Positions 8,644 to 18,983 of a stretch of DNA of 21,599 nt are shown one piece after another. The position numbers and the translations under genes are program-made. Below the pieces are notes generated by a model. That model did not search any database. It had not been told where the DNA came from and saw only the letters and a program-made list of their open reading frames with translations. The DNA lies in NCBI GenBank assembly GCA_945871945.1, contig CAMBXY010000006.1:1-21599 (forward strand). Direction: 5' to 3'. The stretch is from Bordetella parapertussis. Lineage in GTDB: Bacteria > Pseudomonadota > Gammaproteobacteria > Burkholderiales > Burkholderiaceae_C. Positions within the stretch are counted from its first letter, which is position 1. Each line of letters opens with the position of its first letter.

Positions 8644-9197
8644 GCCAGTGGCCGTGCAGGATGGAATTGAAACAGTTTTGCCAGCAAGGCTGCTGGGTAC
8701 TGCCCGATGGCCTGGTTGTACTCGTTGATGCAAGCATTAAAACGTTGCACCTCGGGCTGCACCAATAAATCCAGACCCCACCAGCGCTGCTGCAATGCCT
8801 CGGGCACATTCACATAAAAAGCGTCGGGGTGGATCAAACTGGCCCAGGCTTGATGGAGCGCCGCAGCCGCATCTTGCAAGGACTGCGAACTGTCAGGTTC
8901 AAGGGGATGGGTTTGCATACGTGCCATCGCCACAGTGAGCAAACCCGCACAGATTTGCAAGCGCGTCCAAAGATCTACATCTGATTCGGCAGAATATGAA
9001 TTGCCCCATAACTGAGGCGAGGTAGAGGCCGATGTCACTGCTTGTTGCACCACTTCTTGGTACTGCAGCAACACCGACTCTAGGGATACAAATTGCTGGC
9101 CAACGGCAGAACGTAAACGGACCAAACGGTTGTACGCGCCCAAGGACCAAAAGACCGCAAGGGCGAGTAGCAACCAAAACCAGCCAGATTTCAGCAT
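8640..9197 (-). CDS. Divergent LemA-family membrane-anchored protein
   Basis: 185 residues. A single N-terminal membrane anchor (about residues 4-20, GWFWLLLALAVFWSLG) is followed at once by AYNRLVRLRSAVGQQFVSLE, the typical LemA opening (YNxLVxLRxxV). The C-terminus carries FNACINEYNQAIGQYP and then LLAKLFQFHPA, matching the YNxxIxxFPxxLxAxxFxF signature that ends LemA proteins. The middle is helical and divergent, so the assignment rests on the two ends. LemA proteins are of uncertain function, with an N-terminus anchored in the inner membrane. The gene follows rpoC by 27 bases that hold a hairpin, and its TGA overlaps the rsmB ATG, so it probably depends on readthrough from rpoC or on a promoter inside rpoC. 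Confidence 0.72.
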   Translation of the reverse strand: MLKSGWFWLLLALAVFWSLGAYNRLVRLRSAVGQQFVSLESVLLQYQEVVQQAVTSASTSPQLWGNSYSAESDVDLWTRLQICAGLLTVAMARMQTHPLEPDSSQSLQDAAAALHQAWASLIHPDAFYVNVPEALQQRWWGLDLLVQPEVQRFNACINEYNQAIGQYPAALLAKLFQFHPARPLA

Positions 9198-9204
9198 GGT
9201 AGAT

Positions 9205-9222
9205 AAAGGCCCGCAGGCCTTT
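9205..9222 (-). terminator. Hairpin between rpoC and the LemA-like gene, possible weak terminator
   Basis: A perfect 7-bp stem, AAAGGCC pairing with GGCCTTT around a 4-base loop (9212-9215), lies just after the rpoC stop codon and eight bases before the next ATG. The A-rich upstream and T-ending downstream arms resemble a short intrinsic terminator, but the T tract is only three bases, so partial termination or 3'-end stabilisation of rpoBC mRNA is the more modest reading. Confidence 0.45.
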
Positions 9223-9224
9223 AC

Positions 9225-12200
9225 TTATTCCGTTGGGCTCTCTTCGCTGCTGCCTTCTTGCTGCGCCAAGGCGAGTTCTTCTGCCTCGGTTTGTGCAATT
9301 TGGCGGCGCTCGGCCTCGTCCATCAGTTCTTTTTCTTTGCGTGCACGGTGGTAGGCCATGCCTGTGCCCGCAGGAATAAGACGGCCGACGATGACGTTTT
9401 CTTTCAAGCCTCGCAACTCGTCGCGCTTGCCCATGATGGCAGCCTCGGTGAGCACGCGGGTGGTTTCTTGGAAAGAAGCCGCAGAGATAAAGGAGTCGGT
9501 TGACAAAGATGCTTTGGTGATACCCAACAACAGGTTGGTGAACGTGGCCGGGATCTTGCCATCGCGCTGCAAGGCCTCGTTGGTGTTGAGGATCTCGGAA
9601 CGCTCAACTTGCTCACCAGAGATATAGCCAGAGCCACCCACGTTGTCGACCACCACACGGCGCAGCATCTGACGCACGATAACCTCGATGTGCTTGTCGT
9701 TGATCTTCACGCCTTGTAAGCGGTAAACATCCTGCACCTCATCAACAATGTAGCGAGCCAACTCTTCGATGCCCAACAAACGCAAGATGTCTTGTGGGTC
9801 GGCGGGGCCGTCCACAATACTCTCGCCCTTGTTGACCACTTGGCCTTCATGCACCACGATGTTTTTCTCTTTGGGAATGAGTTCTTCCCACACCGTGCCT
9901 TCGGGATCGGTGATCTGCAAACGGATCTTGCCTTTGGTCTCTTTACCAAACGACACGGTGCCGGTCATCTCAGCCAAGATACCCTTGTCTTTGGGCGTAC
10001 GTGCTTCAAACAGTTCGGCCACACGCGGCAAACCACCGGTGATGTCGCGGGTCTTTTGACCTTCCACAGGAATACGTGCCAGCACCTCGCCTGGGCCCAC
10101 CTCTTGACCGTCACGCACTTGAATCAGCGCACCGACTTGGAAGCCAATCGTCACCGAGTGATCGGTGCCAGGGATCTTGACTTCTTTGCCAGAGGCGTCG
10201 AGCAACTTCACCTGCGGTCTGACCACTTTGGTGGAACCACGGCGTTTGGGGTCAATCACCACCAAGGTTGACAAACCAGTGACTTCGTCCAATTGCTTGG
10301 CAACCGTCAAACCTTCTTCGACATTTTCAAATTGGGTTTTACCAGCGAACTCGGTGATCACAGGGCGTGTGAGTGGGTCCCAGTTAGCCAGAATAGTGCC
10401 GGCTTTGATGGCTTGGTCGGGCTTGATCGCCAAAATCGCACCGTAAGGTACTTTGTGACGTTCGCGTTCGCGACCTTGTTCGTCATGAATCACGATTTCG
10501 CCTGAGCGAGAAATGACCACCAACTCTTTTTTACTGTTGGTCACATAACGCATGGTGGCGTTGAAACCGATCACGCCATTGGATTTGGCGTCCACGCTGG
10601 AGGCCACTGCCGCCCGCGAAGCAGCACCACCAATGTGGAAAGTACGCATGGTCAGCTGTGTGCCAGGTTCGCCGATGGACTGCGCGGCGATGATGCCCAC
10701 CGCCTCACCGATGTTGATCAAACCACCCCGGCCCAAATCGCGGCCGTAGCAACTGGCGCACAAGCCAAAGCGGGTCTCGCAGGTCAGCGCCGTGCGGACT
10801 TTGATTTCATCCACGCCCAAGAGCTCAATTTCATCAATCAAGTCTTCGTCGAGCATGTGACCCGCTGGTACCAGGGTTTGGCGCGTTTCGGGATGCACCA
10901 CATCTTCGGCAACCGAGCGGCCCAGCACACGATCGCGCAAAGATTCAATCACCTCACCGCCTTCAACGATGGCGCGCATGACCGAGCCGTTGTGCGTGCC
11001 GCAGTCTTGTTCGATGACAACCAAGTCCTGCACCACATCGCACAAACGACGGGTCAAGTAGCCCGAGTTGGCTGTTTTCAACGCGGTATCGGCCAGACCT
11101 TTACGCGCACCGTGGGTGGAGATGAAGTACTGCAACACATTCAGACCTTCACGGAAATTGGCCGTGATGGGGGTCTCGATGATGGAGCCGTCAGGCTTGG
11201 CCATCAAACCGCGCATACCCGCCAACTGGCGAATTTGAGCCGCAGAACCGCGCGCACCAGAGTCGGCCATCATGTAAATGGAATTGAACGACTCTTGCTC
11301 AACTTCATTGCCATGGCGGTCAATGGTTTTTTCTTTGCGCAACTGATCCATCATCACTTTGGAGACGGCGTCACCGGCTTTGCCCCAAATGTCGACCACC
11401 TTGTTGTAGCGCTCGCCAGAGGTCACCAAACCGGAGACATATTGCTGCTCGATGTCTTTGACTTCTTTTTCTGCGCTTTCAATGATGGCGTGCTTCTCAA
11501 ATGGCACCAACATATCGTCGATGCAAATCGAGATGCCTGCACGGGTGGCCAAGCGAAAGCCGTTTTGCAACAACTTGTCGGCAAACACCACGGTTTCCTT
11601 CAAGCCGCATTTGCGAAATGAGGTGTTGATGAGTTTGGAAATTTCTTTCTTCTTCAAGGCCTTGTTCAAATGGCTGAAAGGCAAACCCTTGGGCAAAATT
11701 TCCGACAACACCGCACGTCCCACGGTGGTTTCTACCAACGAGGCACTGCTGGTGAATTCGCCGGTTTCTTTGTCCTTGGCCCACTCGGTCATGCGCACCG
11801 TGACTTTGGCGGTGAGTTCCACCACATCGGCGTCGAGTGCCCGCTGCACCTCGCCAATGTCAGCAAACACCAAGCCTTCACCTTTGCCGTTGATACGTTC
11901 ACGGGTGGTGTAGTACAAGCCCAGAACCACGTCTTGTGAAGGCACGATGGACGGTTCGCCGTTGGCGGGGAAGAGCACGTTGTTGGAGGCCAGCATCAAT
12001 GTGCGGGCTTCCATTTGCGCTTCCACCGACAAAGGAATGTGCACCGCCATTTGGTCGCCGTCGAAGTCGGCATTGAAAGCAGAACACACCAGAGGGTGCA
12101 ATTGAATGGCTTTGCCTTCAATCAAGATAGGCTCAAAAGCCTGAATGCCCAAGCGGTGCAAAGTGGGCGCACGGTTGAGCAACACGGGATGCTCTTTGAT

Positions 12201-13439
12201 GACCTCTTCCAAGATGTCCCACACCACGGGGGTGCCGGCTTCAACTTCCTTCTTGGCCGCTTTGATGGTGGTGGCAATACCCATCAACTCCAGTTTGCTG
12301 AAGATGAAAGGCTTGAAGAGTTCAAGCGCCATCAATTTAGGCAAGCCGCACTGATGCAATTTGAGTGTGGGGCCCACTGTGATGACAGAACGTCCAGAAT
12401 AATCGACGCGCTTGCCCAGCAAGTTTTGACGGAAGCGTCCCGATTTACCTTTGATCATGTCGGCCAAAGACTTCAAGGCACGTTTGTTGGCGCCAGTCAT
12501 GGCTTTGCCGCGACGACCGTTATCCAGCAAACTGTCCACCGCTTCTTGCAGCATGCGCTTTTCGTTGCGCGCAATGATTTCAGGCGCATTGAGTTCGAGC
12601 AAACGACGCAAGCGGCTGTTGCGGTTGATGACGCGGCGGTACAAATCGTTCAAGTCGGAGGTGGCAAAACGCCCACCATCCAAGGGCACCAAGGGGCGCA
12701 AATCGGGTGGCAACACAGGCAGCACCGACAACACCATCCACTCGGGCTTGATACCCGATTTTTTGAACGCCTCAAGGACTTTCAAACGCTTGGCGTTTTT
12801 CTTGATCTTGACCTCGGAGCCAGTTAAGTCATTGCGTAACTTTTCGATTTCCATGTCAATTTCCATGGTCTCGAGCAAGTCGCGTATGCCTTCTGCACCC
12901 ATCTTGGCTTGGAACTCGTCGCCCAACTCGACGCGCTTGGCTTCATAGTCGTCCTCGGTCATGATGGCGTATTTTTTCAGCGCCGTCATGCCGGGATCGG
13001 TCACCACATAAGCTTCGAAATACAACACGCGTTCGATGTCGCGCAAAGTCATGTCCAACACCAAACCCAAACGGCTGGGCAATGATTTGAGGAACCAAAT
13101 ATGGGCGCAAGGGGCGGCCAAATCGATGTGGCCCATACGGTCACGACGGACCTTGGTTTGGGTAACTTCAACGCCGCACTTTTCGCAAATCACACCACGG
13201 TGCTTGAGGCGCTTGTATTTGCCGCACAAACATTCATAGTCTTTGATAGGGCCAAAAATTTTGGCGCAAAACAAACCATCGCGCTCGGGTTTGAAGGTGC
13301 GGTAGTTGATGGTCTCTGGTTTTTTGACTTCGCCAAAAGACCATGAACGGATTTTTTCCGGAGAAGCCAGTCCAATTTTGATGGCATCGAAATGCTCATC
13401 TGGTGTGAACTGCTTAAAGAGGTCGAGTAATGATTTCAT
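9225..13439 (-). CDS. rpoC: DNA-directed RNA polymerase subunit beta'
   Basis: Large catalytic subunit of RNA polymerase, 1404 residues, close to the 1407 of E. coli. The N-terminal zinc site is intact and collinear with E. coli (C70, C72, C85 and C88 in [20 protein letters not shown]). The magnesium-binding active-site loop [12 protein letters not shown] is present near residue 458, and the second zinc cluster shows as [13 protein letters not shown] near 890. The trigger-loop region with [16 protein letters not shown] follows, and the C-terminus is the usual acidic tail. No intein, insertion or frameshift is seen. The ATG overlaps the rpoB stop as ATGA, and GGAG five bases upstream provides the ribosome-binding site inside the last rpoB codons, so the two subunits are probably translationally coupled. 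Confidence 0.99.
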   Translation of the reverse strand: MKSLLDLFKQFTPDEHFDAIKIGLASPEKIRSWSFGEVKKPETINYRTFKPERDGLFCAKIFGPIKDYECLCGKYKRLKHRGVICEKCGVEVTQTKVRRDRMGHIDLAAPCAHIWFLKSLPSRLGLVLDMTLRDIERVLYFEAYVVTDPGMTALKKYAIMTEDDYEAKRVELGDEFQAKMGAEGIRDLLETMEIDMEIEKLRNDLTGSEVKIKKNAKRLKVLEAFKKSGIKPEWMVLSVLPVLPPDLRPLVPLDGGRFATSDLNDLYRRVINRNSRLRRLLELNAPEIIARNEKRMLQEAVDSLLDNGRRGKAMTGANKRALKSLADMIKGKSGRFRQNLLGKRVDYSGRSVITVGPTLKLHQCGLPKLMALELFKPFIFSKLELMGIATTIKAAKKEVEAGTPVVWDILEEVIKEHPVLLNRAPTLHRLGIQAFEPILIEGKAIQLHPLVCSAFNADFDGDQMAVHIPLSVEAQMEARTLMLASNNVLFPANGEPSIVPSQDVVLGLYYTTRERINGKGEGLVFADIGEVQRALDADVVELTAKVTVRMTEWAKDKETGEFTSSASLVETTVGRAVLSEILPKGLPFSHLNKALKKKEISKLINTSFRKCGLKETVVFADKLLQNGFRLATRAGISICIDDMLVPFEKHAIIESAEKEVKDIEQQYVSGLVTSGERYNKVVDIWGKAGDAVSKVMMDQLRKEKTIDRHGNEVEQESFNSIYMMADSGARGSAAQIRQLAGMRGLMAKPDGSIIETPITANFREGLNVLQYFISTHGARKGLADTALKTANSGYLTRRLCDVVQDLVVIEQDCGTHNGSVMRAIVEGGEVIESLRDRVLGRSVAEDVVHPETRQTLVPAGHMLDEDLIDEIELLGVDEIKVRTALTCETRFGLCASCYGRDLGRGGLINIGEAVGIIAAQSIGEPGTQLTMRTFHIGGAASRAAVASSVDAKSNGVIGFNATMRYVTNSKKELVVISRSGEIVIHDEQGRERERHKVPYGAILAIKPDQAIKAGTILANWDPLTRPVITEFAGKTQFENVEEGLTVAKQLDEVTGLSTLVVIDPKRRGSTKVVRPQVKLLDASGKEVKIPGTDHSVTIGFQVGALIQVRDGQEVGPGEVLARIPVEGQKTRDITGGLPRVAELFEARTPKDKGILAEMTGTVSFGKETKGKIRLQITDPEGTVWEELIPKEKNIVVHEGQVVNKGESIVDGPADPQDILRLLGIEELARYIVDEVQDVYRLQGVKINDKHIEVIVRQMLRRVVVDNVGGSGYISGEQVERSEILNTNEALQRDGKIPATFTNLLLGITKASLSTDSFISAASFQETTRVLTEAAIMGKRDELRGLKENVIVGRLIPAGTGMAYHRARKEKELMDEAERRQIAQTEAEELALAQQEGSSEESPTE

Positions 13440-16400
13440 GAACGCTCCAACTCTATATCTATGCCCAATGAACGAATTTCTTTGACCAACACATTGAACG
13501 ATTCGGGCATGCCCGCTTCGATAGCGTGTTCGCCTTTGACGATGCTTTCGTAAACCTTGGTTCGACCTTGCACGTCATCAGATTTGACGGTGAGCATTTC
13601 TTGCAGGGTGTAAGAGGCACCATAGGCTTCCAAAGCCCATACCTCCATCTCGCCAAAGCGTTGACCACCAAACTGGGCCTTGCCGCCCAGCGGTTGTTGT
13701 GTGACCAAGCTGTAAGGGCCGGTGGAGCGTGCGTGCATTTTGTCGTCCACCAAATGGTGAAGTTTCAGCACATGCATATAGCCTACGGTGGTGGGGCGCT
13801 CAAAAGCGTCGCCGGTGCGGCCGTCAAACAAATTTGCTTGGGTACGCGCGGGCGTCAAGCCCTTGGCCTTCACCACCTCTTCAGGGTAAGCCAGTTTCAA
13901 CATGGTGCGAATGTCTTCTTCTGAAGCGCCATCGAACACCGGTGTTGCAAAAGGCACACCTGTGGAGAGGTTGAGAGCCATTTCCTTGATTTCTTTGTCG
14001 GCCAGCTTGCTCAACTCTTCCTTGTGACCTGTACTGTTGTACAAGGTCTCTAAGAAAGTGCGGATCTCGGCTGTCTTGGCTTCTTCTTGCATCATGTGGC
14101 CCAGTTGGTAACCAATACCCTTGGCAGCCCAGCCCAAGTGCACTTCCAAAACCTGTCCCACATTCATGCGTGAAGGCACGCCCAAAGGATTGAGCACGAT
14201 GTCAACGGGTGTGCCGTCGGCCATATAAGGCATGTCTTCGACGGGCACAATTTTGGAGACCACGCCTTTGTTGCCATGGCGACCAGCCATCTTGTCACCA
14301 GGTTGCAAGCGACGCTTGACCGCCAAGTAGACCTTGACCATCTTCAACACACCGGCCGGCAACTCGTCGCCTTGGGTAAGTTTTTTGCGCTTTTCTTCAA
14401 AAGCCAAATCGAAGCTGTGTCGGGTTTGGGTTAAAGCGTTTTTAATGCTTTCAAGCTGTGAGGCCGTGTCTTCATCAGCAGGACGGATGTCGAACCAATG
14501 GAACTTCTCCACGCTGTCCAAATAGGCTGTGTCGATCTTGCTGCCTTTGGGCAGTTTGTTGGGGCCGCCATTGGCGGTTTTGCCGTTGAGCAGTTTGCCA
14601 ATCCGGTCAAACGCATCCGCTTCCACAATGCGCAGTTGGTCATTCAAGTCCAAACGAAAGCGCTTCAATTCATCGTCAATAATTTGCTGAGCGCGTTTGT
14701 CACGCACAATGCCTTCGCGGGTGAACACCTGCACATCGATGACCGTGCCTTGTGAGCCTTGGTCTACGCGCAAAGAAGTGTCTTTCACGTCCGAGGCTTT
14801 TTCACCAAAGATGGCGCGCAGCAATTTTTCTTCTGGCGTCAAAGTGGTTTCGCCCTTGGGGGTGACCTTGCCCACCAAGACATCGCCGGGTTGAACTTCA
14901 GCACCCACAAAAATAATGCCCGACTCGTCCAATCGGTTGATTTGTTGCTCAGCCAAATTGGGGATGTCGCGGGTGATTTCTTCTGCGCCCAATTTGGTGT
15001 CGCGCGCCATCACCACGAGTTCTTCGATGTGGATGGAGGTGTAACGGTCTTCAGCCACCACACGCTCAGAGATGAGGATGGAGTCTTCGAAGTTGTAGCC
15101 GTTCCAAGGCATGAAGGCCACCAACATGTTTTGACCCAAGGCCAATTCGCCCAGGTCGGTTGATGCACCATCGGCCACCACATCACCTTTGGCGAGTTTG
15201 TCGCCGCGCTTGACGATGGGGCGTTGGTGGATGTTGGTATTTTGGTTTGAACGCTGGTATTTGATGAGGTTGTAAATGTCCACACCCACTTCACCCGCTT
15301 GGGTTTCTGCATCGTTCACACGCACAACGATGCGGGTGGCGTCAACATAATCGACCACGCCACCACGCAAGGCAGTGACCACGGTGCCAGAGTCGATCGC
15401 CGCAACCCGCTCAATACCGGTTCCCACAAATGCTTTCTCTGGTCGCAACACAGGCACGGCTTGGCGCTGCATATTGGCGCCCATCAAAGCGCGGTTGGCG
15501 TCATCATGCTCCAAGAAGGGCACCAAGGAAGCGGCCACCGACACGATCTGCGCGGGCGACACGTCCATGTACTGAACGCGCTCTTTGCCACACAAAATCG
15601 ATTCGCCCTTTTCACGGGCAGACACCAAGTCACCAATCAACCGGTCTTCTTTGTCCAACAAGGCGTTGGCCTGGGCAATCACATATTTGGCTTCTTCTAT
15701 GGCTGACAGGTAATCAATTTCCATGGTCACTTGGCCGTCAATCACTTGGCGGTAAGGTGTTTCAATGAAACCGTATTCGTTCAAGCGCGCATACAAAGAC
15801 AGCGAGTTGATCAAACCAATGTTGGGGCCTTCAGGTGTTTCGATAGGACAGACACGGCCATAGTGGGTCACGTGCACATCCCGCACTTCAAAGCCTGCAC
15901 GCTCACGCGTCAAACCGCCCGGGCCAAGGGCCGAGACACGACGCTTGTGCGTGATCTCAGACAAGGGGTTGGTTTGGTCCATGAACTGCGACAACTGCGA
16001 CGCGCCAAAAAACTCTTTGAGCGCTGCAGAAATAGGCTTGGAGTTGATCAGGTCATGCGGCATCAAAGGCTCTTGCTCGGCTTGACCCAAACGCTCTTTC
16101 ACCGCCTTTTCAATACGCGCCAAACCGGTGCGGTATTGGTTCTCAGCCAACTCACCCACACAACGCACACGGCGGTTACCCAAGTGATCAATGTCATCGA
16201 CCTCACCGCGGCCATTGCGCAAGTCAACCAAGATTTTGACCACCGCCAAGATGTCTTCGTTATTGAGAACCATGGGGCCGGTTGAGTCTTCACGACCCAC
16301 ACGCGCATTGAACTTCATGCGACCGACACGTGACAAGTCGTAGGTGTCAGGGTTGTAGAACAAACGCTGAAACAAGGCTTGCACTGCATCTTCGGTGGGT

Positions 16401-17548
16401 GGCTCGCCAGGGCGCATCATGCGGTAGATGGCGACACGCGCGGCAAATTCGTCGGCAGTCTCATCTATGCGCAGGGTTTGTGAGATATAGGAGCCTTGAT
16501 CGAGTTCATTGGTGTAGATGCACTCTAAGTCTTGAACGCCGCTTGAGCGCAATTTTTTCAACAGCGCTTCAGTCAGTTCTTCATTGGCCTTGGCAATGAT
16601 TTCGCCGGTCTCTTCTTCGACGATGTTGCGTGCGACCACGCGACCGATCAGGAAATCTTCGGGGACTGACACATGGGTGGTGCCAGTTGTTTCCATTTCG
16701 CGGGTATGGCGCGCAGTGATGCGTTTGTCTTTGGCGACAACCACATTGCCGGATTTATCGGTGATGTCAAAGCGCGCGACTTCACCGCGCAAGCGCTCGG
16801 CGACAAAAGCCATTTGTGCGCCACTGTCCATCATTTTGAAAGTGTCATTGACGAAGAAGTTGGCCAAAATGGCTTCAGGCGTCAAACCAATGGCTTTGAG
16901 CAAAATGGTGACGGGCATTTTGCGACGGCGATCGACGCGGAAATACAAAATATCTTTGGGGTCGAACTCATAGTCCAGCCATGAGCCACGGTAAGGGATG
17001 ATGCGCGCACTGAACAGCAATTTGCCCGAACTGTGAGTTTTCCCCTTGTCGTGCTCGAAAAACACGCCGGGCGAGCGATGCAACTGAGACACGATCACGC
17101 GCTCTGTGCCGTTGATAATGAAAGAGCCTTTGTCGGTCATCAAAGGCACTTCGCCCATATAGACCTCTTGCTCCTTGACTTCCTTGACCACTTTGGATTG
17201 GGGTGTGGAAGAGTCACGGTCATAAATAATCAACTGAACTCGCGCACGAACAGCCGAGGAAAAAGTCAGTCCTCGTGTTTGGCATTCACGCACATCAAAT
17301 GCGGGGCGGGCCAAGTTGTACTCAAGGTACTTCATCTCGACAAAACCATTGTGCGAGACGATGGGGAAAGCCGCTTCGAATGCTGCTTGCAAGCCTTCGG
17401 ATGTGCGCTTCTTGGGTGGGGTGTCTGCTTGCAAAAATGCGGTGTAGGCATCTTTTTGCATTTGTAGCAGGTAAGGGACTTCTAGCACGCTGTCGCGGCT
17501 GCCAAAACTCTTGCGAATACGCTTGCGTTCGGTAAATGTGTAGGCCAT
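13436..17548 (-). CDS. rpoB: DNA-directed RNA polymerase subunit beta
   Basis: RNA polymerase beta subunit, 1370 residues, slightly longer than the 1342 of E. coli. The start [16 protein letters not shown] is the normal one for the proteobacterial protein, with GGAG five bases before the ATG. The rifampicin pocket ([20 protein letters not shown]) has the sensitive-type residues at the usual resistance positions (D524, H534 and S539 here, equal to E. coli 516, 526 and 531), so the sequence predicts rifampicin susceptibility; Thr replaces E. coli Asn518, a position not itself diagnostic. [34 protein letters not shown] and the C-terminal clamp segment [18 protein letters not shown] are intact. 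It lies 252 bases after rplL, with an attenuator-like structure in the gap. Confidence 0.99.
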   Translation of the reverse strand: MAYTFTERKRIRKSFGSRDSVLEVPYLLQMQKDAYTAFLQADTPPKKRTSEGLQAAFEAAFPIVSHNGFVEMKYLEYNLARPAFDVRECQTRGLTFSSAVRARVQLIIYDRDSSTPQSKVVKEVKEQEVYMGEVPLMTDKGSFIINGTERVIVSQLHRSPGVFFEHDKGKTHSSGKLLFSARIIPYRGSWLDYEFDPKDILYFRVDRRRKMPVTILLKAIGLTPEAILANFFVNDTFKMMDSGAQMAFVAERLRGEVARFDITDKSGNVVVAKDKRITARHTREMETTGTTHVSVPEDFLIGRVVARNIVEEETGEIIAKANEELTEALLKKLRSSGVQDLECIYTNELDQGSYISQTLRIDETADEFAARVAIYRMMRPGEPPTEDAVQALFQRLFYNPDTYDLSRVGRMKFNARVGREDSTGPMVLNNEDILAVVKILVDLRNGRGEVDDIDHLGNRRVRCVGELAENQYRTGLARIEKAVKERLGQAEQEPLMPHDLINSKPISAALKEFFGASQLSQFMDQTNPLSEITHKRRVSALGPGGLTRERAGFEVRDVHVTHYGRVCPIETPEGPNIGLINSLSLYARLNEYGFIETPYRQVIDGQVTMEIDYLSAIEEAKYVIAQANALLDKEDRLIGDLVSAREKGESILCGKERVQYMDVSPAQIVSVAASLVPFLEHDDANRALMGANMQRQAVPVLRPEKAFVGTGIERVAAIDSGTVVTALRGGVVDYVDATRIVVRVNDAETQAGEVGVDIYNLIKYQRSNQNTNIHQRPIVKRGDKLAKGDVVADGASTDLGELALGQNMLVAFMPWNGYNFEDSILISERVVAEDRYTSIHIEELVVMARDTKLGAEEITRDIPNLAEQQINRLDESGIIFVGAEVQPGDVLVGKVTPKGETTLTPEEKLLRAIFGEKASDVKDTSLRVDQGSQGTVIDVQVFTREGIVRDKRAQQIIDDELKRFRLDLNDQLRIVEADAFDRIGKLLNGKTANGGPNKLPKGSKIDTAYLDSVEKFHWFDIRPADEDTASQLESIKNALTQTRHSFDLAFEEKRKKLTQGDELPAGVLKMVKVYLAVKRRLQPGDKMAGRHGNKGVVSKIVPVEDMPYMADGTPVDIVLNPLGVPSRMNVGQVLEVHLGWAAKGIGYQLGHMMQEEAKTAEIRTFLETLYNSTGHKEELSKLADKEIKEMALNLSTGVPFATPVFDGASEEDIRTMLKLAYPEEVVKAKGLTPARTQANLFDGRTGDAFERPTTVGYMHVLKLHHLVDDKMHARSTGPYSLVTQQPLGGKAQFGGQRFGEMEVWALEAYGASYTLQEMLTVKSDDVQGRTKVYESIVKGEHAIEAGMPESFNVLVKEIRSLGIDIELERS

Positions 17549-17586
17549 AAATTCTCCGGACTGATTTCTCTCGGCGACTGTTCACA

Positions 17587-17647
17587 CGCAGGCAGTTTTC
17601 ACCTGCGCGTTGGCTTGGTCCGCTGGCCACTACCAGCGTTGGCGGAC
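17587..17647 (-). promoter_or_regulatory. Structured rpoB 5' leader with nested inverted repeats
   Basis: Within the region between the attenuator and rpoB are a hairpin CGCAGG/CCTGCG (17587-17592 with 17602-17607), a hairpin CGCTGG/CCAGCG (17621-17626 with 17633-17638), and a competing pair GTCCGC/GCGGAC (17618-17623 with 17642-17647). In E. coli the rplL-rpoB spacer is cut by RNase III; a similar processing role is possible here but is an inference. Confidence 0.4.
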
Positions 17648-17735
17648 GGTCGCGCATTGCACACAACCCGAACCAAGGTTCTTCTGCAGTCAGATCAGAA
17701 GACACTCCAGAAAAGCGATTGCGGCCTCTCTGGGG

Positions 17736-17752
17736 TGTGCTCTGAGAGCACA
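17736..17752 (-). repeat. Perfect 7-bp hairpin beside the rplL-rpoB attenuator
   Basis: TGTGCTC (17736-17742) pairs perfectly with GAGCACA (17746-17752) around a three-base loop. Its last three bases overlap the 3' end of the attenuator stem, so both cannot be fully formed at once; it can be nested inside the alternative GGGGTG/CACCCC pairing. Confidence 0.5.
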
Positions 17753-17789
17753 AAAGGCCGGCACCCCGTTAGGAGTAGCCAGCCTTTGT
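17750..17789 (-). terminator. Attenuator-like terminator between rplL and rpoB
   Basis: Read on the minus strand, ACAAAGGC (17789-17782) plus GGC (17780-17778) pairs with GCC (17762-17760) plus GCCTTTTGT (17758-17750), a G/C-rich stem running into TTTT. It begins twelve bases after the rplL stop, where many proteobacteria carry a partial terminator that lowers rpoBC expression relative to the ribosomal proteins. The loop also contains GGGGTG (17767-17762), which could pair instead with CACCCC (17737-17732). Confidence 0.65.
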
Positions 17790-17800
17790 TAACGCTAGGT

Positions 17801-18178
17801 TTATTTGAGTTCGACCTTGGCGCCAGCTTCTTCCAATTTCTTCTTGGCTGTTTCAGCATCAGCTTTGGACGCGCCTTCTTTGACAGCTTTAGGTGCGCCG
17901 TCAACCAAGTCTTTGGCTTCTTTCAAGCCGAGACCGGTGATTTCGCGCACAGCCTTGATGACGGAAACTTTGTTTGCGCCAGCTTCGAGCAACATCACGT
18001 TGAACTCGGTTTGCTCTTCAGCAGCAGCTGCACCAGCGCCACCACCCGCAGCAGCAGGGGCCGCCATGGCTGCAGCACTGACACCAAATTTCTCTTCGAT
18101 GGCTTTGACCAATTCGTTGAGTTCCATGACCGTCATGCTGTCCAAAGCGGTCAAAAATGCGTCTTTATCGAATGACAT
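17801..18178 (-). CDS. rplL: 50S ribosomal protein L7/L12
   Basis: Stalk protein that recruits translation GTPases, present in several copies bound to L10. 125 residues, the usual size. The N-terminal dimerisation region ([19 protein letters not shown]) leads through the Ala/Gly-rich hinge (about residues 38-54) into the C-terminal domain with [20 protein letters not shown] and the ending [16 protein letters not shown] lies about six bases before the ATG. The gene follows rplJ by 68 bases that contain no further gene. As the last ribosomal protein gene before the rpoBC attenuator, it is positioned to be made in excess over polymerase subunits, and its abundance relative to L10 is normally set by its own translation signals. 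Confidence 0.98.
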   Translation of the reverse strand: MSFDKDAFLTALDSMTVMELNELVKAIEEKFGVSAAAMAAPAAAGGGAGAAAAEEQTEFNVMLLEAGANKVSVIKAVREITGLGLKEAKDLVDGAPKAVKEGASKADAETAKKKLEEAGAKVELK

Positions 18179-18239
18179 AAATGTTTCCTTAACTTTTCAG
18201 GGCCACCACTTGGGCGGCAGATTTTTTTGAATGGGTTAA

Positions 18240-18254
18240 CAGCCTTTTAGGCTG
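18240..18254 (-). repeat. Short hairpin overlapping the rplJ stop codon
   Basis: CAGCCT and AGGCTG form a 6-bp stem with a three-base loop that spans the rplJ TAA. No T tract follows, so it is not an intrinsic terminator; it might influence rplJ-rplL coupling, but this is speculative. Confidence 0.35.
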
Positions 18255-18747
18255 CAACCGCTTCGCCTTTTTTCGCCGCCAAGGCGCCAAGCACCACCGC
18301 GGTACGAGACATGGGCGACATGAGCAAGCCACACAATTGCGCTAGCAAGACTTCCTTGGAAGGAATATTGGCCAGTTGTTTGACGCCGTTGACATCCAAA
18401 GTTTTTCCGGCAAATGCACCTCCGCGAATCACCAACTTGTCGTTGGTCTTGGCGAAATCGGCAACCACTTTCGCGGCAGCCACTGCATCCACAGAAAACC
18501 CATAGATCAGCGGTCCGGTCATCTGGTCTGCGACACCTTCAAATGACGTACCAGCGACAGCACGGCGGGCCAAGGTGTTTTTCAACACACTCAGGGAAAC
18601 GCCATGGCTGCGCGCATTGGCGCGAAACTTGATCATGTCAGCGACCGTGATGCCGCGGTATTCCGCCATCACCAGCGTCTGCGCTTGTGCAGCAAGTCCC
18701 GCCACTTCGGCGACAACTGCTTCTTTTTCACTGCGATTCAGACTCAA
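18247..18747 (-). CDS. rplJ: 50S ribosomal protein L10, TTG start
   Basis: 166-residue stalk base protein that binds 23S rRNA and anchors L7/L12 dimers. The sequence begins [17 protein letters not shown] and contains [29 protein letters not shown] and [12 protein letters not shown], as in other proteobacterial L10 proteins. The initiation codon is TTG at 18747: a strong AAGGAG lies exactly six bases upstream, the protein aligns with the family from this point, and no ATG fits. L10 in complex with L12 is known to repress its own mRNA in other bacteria; the 236-base upstream leader is highly structured and is the likely target. A rare start codon with a good ribosome-binding site may be part of that control. 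Confidence 0.97.
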   Translation of the reverse strand: MSLNRSEKEAVVAEVAGLAAQAQTLVMAEYRGITVADMIKFRANARSHGVSLSVLKNTLARRAVAGTSFEGVADQMTGPLIYGFSVDAVAAAKVVADFAKTNDKLVIRGGAFAGKTLDVNGVKQLANIPSKEVLLAQLCGLLMSPMSRTAVVLGALAAKKGEAVAA

Positions 18748-18983
18748 GGTCTACTCCTTCAAAATGTGTTGTCAGGTTGCCCCTTCAACACGCTACTTTT
18801 GCAGCGACCTGACTGTTAAGAAAAAATCTTTTCAGCGGGATCGCCATCTGCGTTGGCTGGTGAATTAAGTGCAAACGGGTTGCACGCCAACGGTCTTGGA
18901 TGGCTCGGGCCTGTTTTTCAACCGGCTCGACCCACCGCTTCTTGCGCCGCCCTTGTAGGCAACACAAGAAATTGCTGAACGCC
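18748..18983 (-). promoter_or_regulatory. rplJ leader, probable L10(L12)4 autoregulatory RNA
   Basis: This 236-base gap between rplA and rplJ holds no gene. On the transcript, CGTTGGC (18892-18886) pairs with GCCAACG (18857-18851), enclosing a perfect 6-bp hairpin GTGCAA/TTGCAC (18885-18880 with 18874-18869). Nearer the gene, GTCAGGT (18813-18807) pairs with ACCTGAC (18777-18771), while GTGTTG (18791-18786) can pair with CAACAC (18771-18766); the last two pairings cross and share one base. The location and branched fold fit the L10 leader known from other bacteria. No convincing sigma-70 promoter was found in it by eye. Confidence 0.6.

Noticed and set aside
8644..8733. Upstream ATG extending RsmB by 30 residues
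   Set aside because: The extension overlaps the LemA-like gene by about 94 bases and has no RsmB-like sequence.
10635..12827. Long open frames (up to about 330 codons) on the plus strand opposite rpoC
   Set aside because: They lie wholly antisense to intact rpoC, have low-complexity His/Gln/Gly-rich translations typical of the reverse complement of coding DNA, and no ribosome-binding sites or recognisable domains.
15960..16005. Possible rifampicin-resistance change in rpoB
   Set aside because: The common resistance positions keep sensitive-type residues; Thr at the E. coli 518 position is not by itself evidence of resistance.
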